Origin: JAWUWD01 sp034112085
Lineage (GTDB): Bacteria; Bacteroidota; Bacteroidia; Cytophagales; Cyclobacteriaceae
Reading direction: 5' to 3'
Assembly (NCBI GenBank): GCA_034112085.1
Contig: JAWUWD010000151.1
Span: forward strand, 1 to 39,671
Length of the DNA: 39,671 nucleotides
Program-made: the position numbers and the translations under genes
Part shown: positions 1-7,434 of the stretch, in pieces
Layout: each line of letters begins with the position of its first letter
Numbering within the stretch: position 1 is the stretch's first letter
The notes under the pieces: model-generated
What the model saw: the letters and a program-made list of their open reading frames with translations, nothing else
Databases searched by the model: none
What the model was told of the DNA's origin: nothing

Positions 1-106
1 GAAAAGAAATATCAATATTTTTTAAATTATGTTCACGAGCACCAATAAGCTCGATTTGGTCATGACCTGTGAGGTCTATTGGAGGAGTAATTTTCGCTTG
101 GCTCAT
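1..106 (-). CDS. uvrA: UvrA excinuclease subunit A, N-terminal fragment (cut by window edge)
   Basis: UvrA is the ATPase that finds DNA damage in nucleotide excision repair with UvrB and UvrC. Only the first 35 codons lie in the window; the rest is beyond position 1. Reading leftward from ATG at 106-104, residues 19-32 read IELIGAREHNLKNI, the hallmark opening of UvrA proteins, preceded by an 18-residue extension of a kind common in Bacteroidota. The Walker A motif that follows in the family is outside the window. It faces the same way as the HAD phosphatase gene, 191 bases upstream. The match is short but very characteristic. I infer the full gene; only its start is seen. Confidence 0.85.
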   Translation of the reverse strand, partial: MSQAKITPPIDLTGHDQIELIGAREHNLKNIDISF

Positions 107-159
107 TCAGATAAATATATTGTCAACAGTAATTTGTAAAAGTAGATATACTAGCCTTA

Positions 160-280
160 AGAGCAAAGAGAATAACAGTTAGAACTTGGGAATGAGAAGT
201 TAAGTAATGAGAACATAGAATTAGATGACAGAACCAAGATATGAGAGGTCAGACGTTAGAGATTGGAGATCTGATAACAC
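160..280. repeat. GA-rich degenerate intergenic repeat
   Basis: Between the uvrA start and the HAD gene stop lies a stretch made almost only of short purine words. AATGAGAA occurs twice (about 191-198 and 206-213), and ATGAGAGG, TTAGAGA and TTGGAGA follow. The plus strand is strongly G/A biased compared with both flanking genes. Imperfect tandem words of the GAGAANNGAGA type are familiar from intergenic regions of some Bacteroidota, but I recall no named family or function. It encodes nothing I can see. Confidence 0.4.
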
Positions 281-297
281 CTAACTATTCTACACCA

Positions 298-963
298 TTA
301 TCTCATGCATTGATTAATTATGCCTTCCAATTCTTTTGTTGAAGAGGCAATCATTTCTATACCTATGTCTTTCAGTCGGTCTCGATGACCTTCAACTATA
401 TGGCTACCCGCCAAAAGACCAACTACATTCATACCGGCAGAGTATGCGGCAGTTGCTCCACTGATACTGTCTTCCACTACTAGGCAATTCTTCGGATCAA
501 TTCCGATTTTAACAGCCGCATAATGATATATCTCGGGCGAAGGCTTTGGATTCTGTACTTGTTCAGATGAAAACATATTGGTTTCAAAATGATGCATTGC
601 ACCCACCTGGGTTAATGAGCTCTTGATTTGACTTAGATCACTGTTGGAGACGACAGCTTTTGGGATGTCACGAACCTTGTTCAATAAATCTAACATCCCT
701 TGGATAGGCTTAAGTTTCTGAAGCTTAAGCGCTTCCATATTCTCAGTTACTAATCGCACAAAATCATCAGGAAGAACTACTGAATATTCCTTTGACAAGT
801 CAATCTTTAACCCGGAAAATGTCTTTCCAGTACAGTTGGTAAGGTATTCATTCACTGTAATTGGAATACGATGATCATTCAACGCTCCGACCATTGCTTG
901 GGCAGCAAGAATTTCACTATCGATCAATACACCATCGCAATCGAATATTAGATGATTGATCAT
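298..963 (-). CDS. HAD-superfamily hydrolase (beta-phosphoglucomutase/phosphatase-like)
   Basis: A haloacid dehalogenase-type phosphohydrolase of 221 residues, the usual length for the subfamily with an alpha-helical cap. Motif I is FDCDGVLIDSE, with nucleophile Asp8 and general acid Asp10. Motif II is the VVSNSD segment near residue 105. Motif III is the Lys in NPKPSPEIY, and motif IV is VVEDSISG. This set fits sugar-phosphate phosphatases, phosphoglycolate phosphatases and beta-phosphoglucomutases; the sequence alone does not choose among them. It is cytoplasmic, with no signal peptide. Its ATG directly abuts the TAA stop of the DUF6702 gene, so the two are almost certainly one transcript with coupled translation. 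Confidence 0.9.
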   Translation of the reverse strand: MINHLIFDCDGVLIDSEILAAQAMVGALNDHRIPITVNEYLTNCTGKTFSGLKIDLSKEYSVVLPDDFVRLVTENMEALKLQKLKPIQGMLDLLNKVRDIPKAVVSNSDLSQIKSSLTQVGAMHHFETNMFSSEQVQNPKPSPEIYHYAAVKIGIDPKNCLVVEDSISGATAAYSAGMNVVGLLAGSHIVEGHRDRLKDIGIEMIASSTKELEGIINQCMR

Positions 964-1461
964 TTATAAGTTATCTAAATCATACTTAGCCATAGTCGTC
1001 TTTTTATCCAACTTCTCACTATACACCTCCCCTTCATATTCAAAATGGATCAAATTTGCCTGATCATCAAAAATATCCGTAAGGATAGAGTTTTCAATTT
1101 CCAATGTCTTCATTTTCTTAACATTACCAACTTCCAAAAACACCCACAAAGCATCACCTTCGATCTCATGTCCAAGATAAGTGGTCACTTGCTCTTTCTC
1201 GTTTATCTTTAGCGTCACATGACTTATAAAGTACTCGCTCAATAATTGGTTCCGCTGTTCTTCCTTGAGTTCCAAGATTTCCAAATCATCGTTCCCTTTG
1301 ATAATTTTAAGATGATCTTCCAAATCATCTGCGAACACATGCAAACTCATCTCAACAGCTTTATCTTCTTCATCAAACTCGACCTCCAGTACCGTCACAT
1401 GCATTGGATGTTTGAAGCTTGTTAGAAATAAAAATACCGCTAATACCATTAGTTTATACAT
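964..1461 (-). CDS. DUF6702 family secreted protein
   Basis: A small exported protein that matches DUF6702, a Bacteroidota family of unknown function. After a hydrophobic leader comes the family-typical opening HPMHVTVLEVEFDEEDKA, then an acidic, beta-rich body with the motif VFADDLEDHL. An in-frame ATG at 1488 would add nine residues. I prefer the ATG at 1461 because the peptide then begins MYKLMVLAVFLFL, a clean signal sequence. In many Bacteroidota this family is encoded beside a HupE/UreJ-like membrane protein and an M1 peptidase; here those two lie just across a divergent promoter region. That points to a shared envelope role, perhaps metal-related. The function is not known. Confidence 0.8.
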   Translation of the reverse strand: MYKLMVLAVFLFLTSFKHPMHVTVLEVEFDEEDKAVEMSLHVFADDLEDHLKIIKGNDDLEILELKEEQRNQLLSEYFISHVTLKINEKEQVTTYLGHEIEGDALWVFLEVGNVKKMKTLEIENSILTDIFDDQANLIHFEYEGEVYSEKLDKKTTMAKYDLDNL

Positions 1462-1540
1462 TGGTATAAGTTCTTTTCCTATTCTCATTAATTTCTGTTT
1501 TATTGGAGCTGTATTTACTAGTTCACATATTGTAGTATCA

Positions 1541-1548
1541 CAAAGTTA
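1541..1548 (-). promoter_or_regulatory. Putative -7 promoter element for the DUF6702-HAD operon
   Basis: On the minus strand the bases read TAACTTTG, a perfect match to the Bacteroidota -7 consensus TAnnTTTG, about 50-80 bases before the possible starts of the DUF6702 gene. The -33 region at the expected distance reads TTCA, a weak match to TTTG. Confidence 0.45.
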
Positions 1549-1625
1549 AAATAATAATGCAAGAGCTTGAAATAAATATGACGCATCATCTCGACTCTCT
1601 CATTTAGAAACAATTCAAAAAATTG

Positions 1626-2213
1626 ATGTCCACCTTTTACACCTATTTTGAGCTTGGCTACGACCACATATTGGACATCAATGGATTTGATCACATCCTT
1701 TTTATAATCGCTATATGTACTGCATATTCATTATATGAATGGAAAAAAGTGCTTATTTTAGTTACCGCTTTCACTATTGGTCATTCATTAACATTGGCCC
1801 TTTCTGTTTTGGATATTCTTTCTATCAATTCAGCGCTGATAGAATTTCTCATTCCATTGACCATACTAATCACTGCTATTTCTAATATTCTCAAAATTCA
1901 ACCATCGCTTTCCAAAAACAAATTACGGGCCAGTTACATTTTGGCGTTGTTTTTTGGATTGATCCATGGACTTGGATTTTCGAACTACCTGAAAGTGCTT
2001 CTAGGAAGAAATAATGAAATCATTGGTCAGCTATTTGGATTCAATATCGGACTAGAAATTGGGCAAATACTAATTGTTGTTTGCTTTTTAGTAATTTCAT
2101 TTATTGCCACTGAATTAATAAAAGTTAACAAACGTGATTTCAAATTGGTTGTATCATCAATGATTATTGGTATTTCGTTGATGTTGATGTTGAATAGTGA
2201 CTACTTGCAGTAA
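1626..2213 (+). CDS. HupE/UreJ-like integral membrane protein
   Basis: A membrane protein of 195 residues with about six transmembrane helices. It carries the histidine motifs typical of the HupE/UreJ superfamily: GFDHILFI near residue 20, IGHSLTLAL near residue 58 and FGLIHGLGFS near residue 117. HupE/UreJ proteins are thought to move nickel or related metals; the Bacteroidota branch seen here is uncharacterised. A TTG at 1623 directly precedes the ATG at 1626; the ATG is the more likely start. Only 38 bases separate it from the downstream M1 peptidase, so the two are probably cotranscribed. The divergent neighbour is the DUF6702 protein, the usual companion. Confidence 0.88.
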   Translation: MSTFYTYFELGYDHILDINGFDHILFIIAICTAYSLYEWKKVLILVTAFTIGHSLTLALSVLDILSINSALIEFLIPLTILITAISNILKIQPSLSKNKLRASYILALFFGLIHGLGFSNYLKVLLGRNNEIIGQLFGFNIGLEIGQILIVVCFLVISFIATELIKVNKRDFKLVVSSMIIGISLMLMLNSDYLQ

Positions 2214-2251
2214 TAAACAAAGAATACATTCACACAATAGATAATAATAAG

Positions 2252-4492
2252 ATGATAAAAAAACTAATGACACTTATGCTTGGAGCATTGATCGTTGGAG
2301 CCGCTTATGCGCAGGAAGATGATCAGCCTTGGAAGCAAAAATTCGAACAATTGGGGACTACACTCCCTACACCAAATAGCTACAGAACAGGATCTGGTGC
2401 TCCTGGGAAGAATTATTGGCAACAAAAAGCTGATTACGTCATCAATGTCACATTAAATGATGAGAAGCAACAGATCAAAGGGTCGGAGACTATTACTTAT
2501 ACTAACAATTCTCCAGACCAACTTTCATACTTATGGATTCAGTTGGATCAGAATGTGAGAGAATCAGAGACTAATACGTTGAAAGCAAGTCCTAACTCTA
2601 TTACCGATTCAATAGCTGCCAAATCAATCGCTCGAAGTTTAAATACTTACGACTATGATGGTGGCTTCAAAATCGAATCTGTTAAGGGTTCCGATGGGAA
2701 ATCTCTGAAGACTACTGTCAATAAGACAATGATGCGTGTTGATTTGCCTGAGGCAATAAAAACAGGAGATACATTTACATTTTCTATAGACTGGTGGTAT
2801 AATATCAATGATAGAATGACCCATGGTGGCCGTGGAGGTTATGAGTATTTTCCTGAAAATGATAATTATCTGTACACTATTGCTCAATGGTTTCCAAGAA
2901 TGGCAGTGTATGATGACGTTAACGGATGGCAAAACAAACAATTCTTAGGAAGTGGTGAGTTTGCCTTACCGTTTGGAGATTATGATGTAAACATCACTGT
3001 TCCTTCAGATCACATTATTGGATCAACAGGGACATTACTCAATCCTAAGCAAGTACTAACAAAAGATCAACTCGCGAAGTTTGAGAAAGCAAAGACTTCA
3101 TTTGATAAACCTGTGATCATCGCTTCACAAGCTGAAGCTGAAGTTAGAGAGAAAACTAAATCTGAGAAAACTGTCACTTGGAAGTATCATGCTGACAATG
3201 TGAGAGACTTTGCATTTGCAACTTCACGTAAATTCATCTGGGATGCTCAAGCTGTAAAAGTTGGAGATAAGACACCTCTAGCGATGTCTTATTATCCTAA
3301 AGAAGGTAATCCACTTTGGGAGAAAGAATCAACAAAAGCTGTGAAAAACACACTTGAGACATATTCTAAATATACTATTGACTATCCATATCCTGTAGCA
3401 ATATCAGTTCATGCTGCATCTATTGGTATGGAATACCCTATGATTTGCTTCAACTTTGGACGCCCTGATAAAGATGGAAAGTATACTGATCGAACTAAAT
3501 ACAGAATGATTGGTGTGATCATTCATGAAGTAGGACACAATTTCTTCCCAATGATCATCAACTCAGATGAGAGACAATGGACTTGGATGGACGAAGGACT
3601 GAATACTTTCATGCAATACAGAACTGAACAAGAGCAATATGAAGCGTTCCCATCTAGAAGAGGGCCTGCAGCGAATATTACTAGATACATGAAGGGTAAC
3701 CAAGACTTTATCCGTCCTATTATGACTAACTCAGAACAATTGATGCAGTTTGGGAACAATGCATACGCCAAACCTGCTACTGCACTTAACATCCTGAGAG
3801 AGACCGTAATGGGTCCTGAACTATTCGATGCAGCATTTAAGGAATATGCTAGAAGATGGGCCTTCAAACACCCGACTCCAGCGGATCTATTTAGAACAAT
3901 GGAAGACGCTTCAGCAGTAGATCTAGACTGGTTCTGGAAAGGATGGTTCTATTCGACTGACTACGTTGATGTGACCCTTGATGAAGTGAAGTGGTTCAGA
4001 ATCAAAAACATGACTGAAGACATTGAAAACAAAGGTAAAAAAGTAAAAAAAGGAGACCTTTCAGCTGAAAAAGAAAAGAACACAAAGGCAACTGACTTCA
4101 GCAATGGATTTGAAGAAATAACAGTTACGGACACACCTGATAGGTTTTATGGTGAATACAAGAACAAAATCGATGACAACACAGTCCGTCAAAAGCTAGC
4201 AGATAAGAATCTATATGAATTGAAATTCAAAAATCAGGGAGGACTTGTAACTCCGATAATTATAGAATTCACATTCAAAGATGGATCTAAGCAAATCGAA
4301 CGAATTCCTGCAGAAATCTGGAGAAAGAATGAGTATGAAGTCTCAAAAGTATTTGTCATGGACAAAGAAGTAGTCAACATCATGGTTGATCCTAATTTGG
4401 AAACTGCCGACACTAACCTTGAAGACAATGTATTTCCAAAAGTAGAAAAACCTTCTAAGTTTGATAAGTACAAAGGGAAGTCTGGGAAATAA
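2252..4492 (+). CDS. Secreted M1 family zinc metallopeptidase
   Basis: A 746-residue aminopeptidase-type enzyme exported by a signal peptide (MIKKLMTLMLGALIVGAAYAQ region, cleavage after AYA). An N-terminal M1 beta domain is followed by the catalytic domain. The substrate-binding loop reads IGMEYP at residues 391-396, corresponding to the GxMEN motif. The zinc site is HEVGH (His425, Glu426, His429) with the third ligand Glu448, exactly the HEXXH-X18-E spacing. The C-terminal part is lysine-rich and beta-like, without a recognisable type IX sorting domain, so it probably stays in the periplasm or is membrane associated. It follows the HupE-like gene and ends at a strong terminator. The substrate is unknown. 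Confidence 0.93.
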   Translation: MIKKLMTLMLGALIVGAAYAQEDDQPWKQKFEQLGTTLPTPNSYRTGSGAPGKNYWQQKADYVINVTLNDEKQQIKGSETITYTNNSPDQLSYLWIQLDQNVRESETNTLKASPNSITDSIAAKSIARSLNTYDYDGGFKIESVKGSDGKSLKTTVNKTMMRVDLPEAIKTGDTFTFSIDWWYNINDRMTHGGRGGYEYFPENDNYLYTIAQWFPRMAVYDDVNGWQNKQFLGSGEFALPFGDYDVNITVPSDHIIGSTGTLLNPKQVLTKDQLAKFEKAKTSFDKPVIIASQAEAEVREKTKSEKTVTWKYHADNVRDFAFATSRKFIWDAQAVKVGDKTPLAMSYYPKEGNPLWEKESTKAVKNTLETYSKYTIDYPYPVAISVHAASIGMEYPMICFNFGRPDKDGKYTDRTKYRMIGVIIHEVGHNFFPMIINSDERQWTWMDEGLNTFMQYRTEQEQYEAFPSRRGPAANITRYMKGNQDFIRPIMTNSEQLMQFGNNAYAKPATALNILRETVMGPELFDAAFKEYARRWAFKHPTPADLFRTMEDASAVDLDWFWKGWFYSTDYVDVTLDEVKWFRIKNMTEDIENKGKKVKKGDLSAEKEKNTKATDFSNGFEEITVTDTPDRFYGEYKNKIDDNTVRQKLADKNLYELKFKNQGGLVTPIIIEFTFKDGSKQIERIPAEIWRKNEYEVSKVFVMDKEVVNIMVDPNLETADTNLEDNVFPKVEKPSKFDKYKGKSGK

Positions 4493-4517
4493 TCCATAAC
4501 CTCACTTCAAACCATTG

Positions 4518-4552
4518 GGTTGCTAACACGTATAGTTAGCAACCTTTTTTTT
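4518..4552 (+). terminator. Rho-independent terminator after the M1 peptidase
   Basis: A perfect 10-bp stem, GGTTGCTAAC with GTTAGCAACC, encloses a 7-base loop and is followed by eight T residues. It lies 25 bases after the M1 peptidase stop and closes the HupE-M1 transcript. Confidence 0.92.
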
Positions 4553-4568
4553 ATATCTTGACACAACC

Positions 4569-4949
4569 ATGAATACATTAGGCAACTTACTTTGGATCAT
4601 CTTTGGTGGATTTATCATTTTCCTGCTTTATTTATTTGGCAGCATGATTCTATTTATCAGCATTATTGGGATCCCTTTCGGGATACAAACTCTCAAGATG
4701 GCGATGCTATCACTTTCTCCATTCGGCAAAGAAATAAGTCATGGGGAAAGATCTGGAGGTTGTCTCTATATCATTGTCAATATTATCTGGGTGCTTTTCG
4801 CAGGGATTGAATTAGCCATAGTACACATAATCTTAGCGGTACTATGTGCTATCACTATTGTTGGTCTTCCGTTTGCCAAACAACACATCAAACTGGCGAT
4901 GATCTCTTTGGTCCCATTTGGAATAGATATAAGAGAAATCAAGAACTAG
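4569..4949 (+). CDS. YccF domain-containing inner membrane protein
   Basis: A 126-residue membrane protein of the YccF family (DUF307), of unknown function. It shows the family's internal duplication: each half has a long hydrophobic helix followed by a related amphipathic motif, GIPFGIQTLKMAMLSLSPFG in the first half and GLPFAKQHIKLAMISLVPFG in the second. The first half opens with NLLWIIFGG and the second with IIWVLFAG, also a family trait. The start is the only ATG between the upstream terminator and the first helix. It stands between two transcripts and has no clear functional link to either neighbour. Confidence 0.9.
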   Translation: MNTLGNLLWIIFGGFIIFLLYLFGSMILFISIIGIPFGIQTLKMAMLSLSPFGKEISHGERSGGCLYIIVNIIWVLFAGIELAIVHIILAVLCAITIVGLPFAKQHIKLAMISLVPFGIDIREIKN

Positions 4950-5036
4950 ATATTTCAATTAAAACAATCAGTTACCATTTGTAATAATAATTGATAAACA
5001 GTTGTTATTTACACTCAATTCATAAAGTCTCACATT

Positions 5037-7337
5037 TTGAAAAAGACTGTCCTATCTATACTCATATTCATGTTCTTAGTCAGTAATATTTATGGACAAA
5101 AGGTAGGTGTCGTATTGAGTGGTGGCGCAGCAAAAGGACTAGCCCACCTTGGCACTCTAAAAGCTCTTGAAGAACATAATATCCCAATTGACTACATCGT
5201 AGGCACTTCTATGGGCAGTGTGATTGGGGCGTGCTACGCAGCCGGATTCTCAGTGGAGCAGATCGAAGCTATACTTACCTCAGAAGATTTTCAAAAGTGG
5301 GTCAAAGGAGAAATTCGAAACGAATATAACTATTACTTCAATAAAGAAGATGATAATGCCGCTTGGGTCAATATAGACTTCTCTATTGACTCATCACTCA
5401 ATGCCTCTTTCAACTCAAGTCTTGCTGATGACCTTTCGATCAACTATGAATTAGTGGAGCGATTTGCGAGAGAGTCATTAGTAGCCAATTATAACTTTGA
5501 TAGTTTGTTCATTCCATTCCGAGCAGTAGCGGCAGAGATATTCACTCAAAAAACAGTCATTCTTAAGTCTGGATCGCTTGGTAAAGCAGTCAGAGCTTCG
5601 ATGTCTGTCCCCTTTTTCTATCGACCAATCAAGATTGAAGGGCAATACCTATTTGATGGAGGAATTTACAATAATTTCCCAGTCAATATCGCCATGGATG
5701 AATTCAACCCGGATGTAATAATCGGATCGAATGTTTCTTCCAAAGTATTCGAAAATTACCCTTATGATCAGGATGATAAATTGATAAATCAGTCAATAGT
5801 ATATATGATGGTTGATAAATCAGAACCTTCGAGCGTTGGTGAAAAAGGGATCTATTTACAACCTGATCTTTCTAATTTCTCCGCCTTAGATTTTAGTAAA
5901 GTGAAAAGCATGATTGATAGCGGTTACAGTACAGCAATCGAAAATATTGACGAAATCAAATCGAAAATAACTCGTAGAAGTAATAAAGAACAACTCACTC
6001 AAGATAGGAAAGACTTTCTTCAAAGACGTACTTCACTAAATTTCAACGAGATAAAGTTTCATGGATTCAACTCCAGACAAAGAAAGTATATAAGAAGATT
6101 GTTCGGTAGAAAATCGGTGTCTTACACTCCTAAGGATATAAAAACCGGTTATTACCGACTCGTGTCCGAAGACTACTTTAAGACTGTATATCCTGACATT
6201 CTCTATGATTCAGTTAGTGGTCTATTCGAATTTCATCTCTTCGGTCGACCCAGAAATAATTTTAGTGCCGGTTTAGGAGGGCTTATTTCTACTAGAAACA
6301 TAAGTCATGTCAACTTAAGTCTGAAATATTATCGATTTGATAAATATTTTTCAAAAACTAATGTTAATCTCTACGCAGGCAATTTTTACACCTCTGCTTC
6401 GATTACATCCAAATTTATGATGCCTGGCAAGGGGAGGTTGTACTTCGGGCCTGACCTCAGGTATAACAATTGGAACTATATCAATACAAATGAGCTACTT
6501 CTTGATGATCCTAAAAGAACGATAGTTGATAAAATTGATAGGTATGTAGGCTTAAATATAGGAATACCAATCGGAGCCAAACATAAGCTTGTTGGTACAG
6601 CAGCAGCATTCAATAATAATAACGAATTCAGCAATACCAACATACTGAACTCGACAGACACCTTGGATCTGCAAAAGATAAAAGGTTATAAATACCAATT
6701 GAACTTGTCAAGTAACACGTTAAACAGGCCTCAGTATGCTAGTATGGGAAAATCATCCAATCTGAAACTGACTTACTATGACGCTCAAGAAGTATATACT
6801 CCTGGGAGTACAGCAATTTTAGATGAGATATCTACAACCGCTCAGCAGTGGTTCCAGCTCAAAGTAGAGCAAGAACAATACTTTCGTGTATCTGAGCACT
6901 ATTCTTATGGATACCTCGCGGAATCGGTATTCTCGAATCAGCAAGATTTCAAAACATTCACAGGCACAATTATCAATACTCCATCTTTCAATCCGCTAAC
7001 CGATAGTCGGACCCTAATTTTACAAAACTTGCGAGCAAATAATTACATCGCCCTTGGCATAAAAAATATCATATCCCTAAATTCTAAAATTGACTTCAGA
7101 TTAGAAGGCTATTTATTCAAATCAATTAACAAGATCATATCAAGTCCTTCTCAAGTAGCTCGTACAAAGTCCTTTTCCTTTGATGATATTTCCCTGACCG
7201 CTACGGCTAGCTTAGTCTATCATAGTCCAATTGGACCGATCGCTGCCAACATAAATTACTACGATGATCCAGAAACCAAATTAGGTTTATTTATTCATTT
7301 CGGATACACTTTATTCAACAAGACTTCTTTTGAATAA
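5037..7337 (+). CDS. Patatin-like phospholipase with C-terminal outer-membrane barrel
   Basis: A 766-residue lipid acyl hydrolase carried on an outer-membrane barrel. The start is TTG at 5037: only this start gives the full signal peptide MKKTVLSILIFMFLVSN, and the next ATG falls inside it. The patatin domain (about 22-330) has the oxyanion loop SGGAAKG, the nucleophile elbow GTSMG with Ser58, and the DGG motif with Asp207, so the Ser-Asp dyad is complete. A POTRA-like section (about 335-400) and a beta-barrel (about 405-766) ending in an aromatic residue-rich strand follow. The layout resembles PlpD-type (type Vd) phospholipases, common in Bacteroidota. I infer that it acts on phospholipids at the outer membrane. 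Confidence 0.9.
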   Translation: MKKTVLSILIFMFLVSNIYGQKVGVVLSGGAAKGLAHLGTLKALEEHNIPIDYIVGTSMGSVIGACYAAGFSVEQIEAILTSEDFQKWVKGEIRNEYNYYFNKEDDNAAWVNIDFSIDSSLNASFNSSLADDLSINYELVERFARESLVANYNFDSLFIPFRAVAAEIFTQKTVILKSGSLGKAVRASMSVPFFYRPIKIEGQYLFDGGIYNNFPVNIAMDEFNPDVIIGSNVSSKVFENYPYDQDDKLINQSIVYMMVDKSEPSSVGEKGIYLQPDLSNFSALDFSKVKSMIDSGYSTAIENIDEIKSKITRRSNKEQLTQDRKDFLQRRTSLNFNEIKFHGFNSRQRKYIRRLFGRKSVSYTPKDIKTGYYRLVSEDYFKTVYPDILYDSVSGLFEFHLFGRPRNNFSAGLGGLISTRNISHVNLSLKYYRFDKYFSKTNVNLYAGNFYTSASITSKFMMPGKGRLYFGPDLRYNNWNYINTNELLLDDPKRTIVDKIDRYVGLNIGIPIGAKHKLVGTAAAFNNNNEFSNTNILNSTDTLDLQKIKGYKYQLNLSSNTLNRPQYASMGKSSNLKLTYYDAQEVYTPGSTAILDEISTTAQQWFQLKVEQEQYFRVSEHYSYGYLAESVFSNQQDFKTFTGTIINTPSFNPLTDSRTLILQNLRANNYIALGIKNIISLNSKIDFRLEGYLFKSINKIISSPSQVARTKSFSFDDISLTATASLVYHSPIGPIAANINYYDDPETKLGLFIHFGYTLFNKTSFE

Positions 7338-7381
7338 TTTCCTCCTGATATAATGTAAGGTATTATTAAAAAAAACATTTT

Positions 7382-7411
7382 TTTGACTATGTTTACAATA
7401 CCAAAATTTTG
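7382..7411 (+). promoter_or_regulatory. Putative promoter of the PD40-OmpA gene
   Basis: TTTG at 7382-7385 and AAATTTTG at 7404-7411 are separated by 18 bases, close to the Bacteroidota TTTG / TAnnTTTG pair with one mismatch. The ATG follows 24 bases after the -7 element. Confidence 0.4.
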
Positions 7412-7434
7412 TTCTAGTATCAACACCTCGTTTT

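Noticed and set aside
3523..3867. Minus-strand open frame of 114 codons
   Set aside because: It lies opposite the zinc-site region of the M1 peptidase and has no recognisable domain, leader or promoter.
4592..4810. Plus-strand open frame of 72 codons inside the YccF gene
   Set aside because: It is an overlapping frame with no homology; the YccF frame carries the duplicated family motif.
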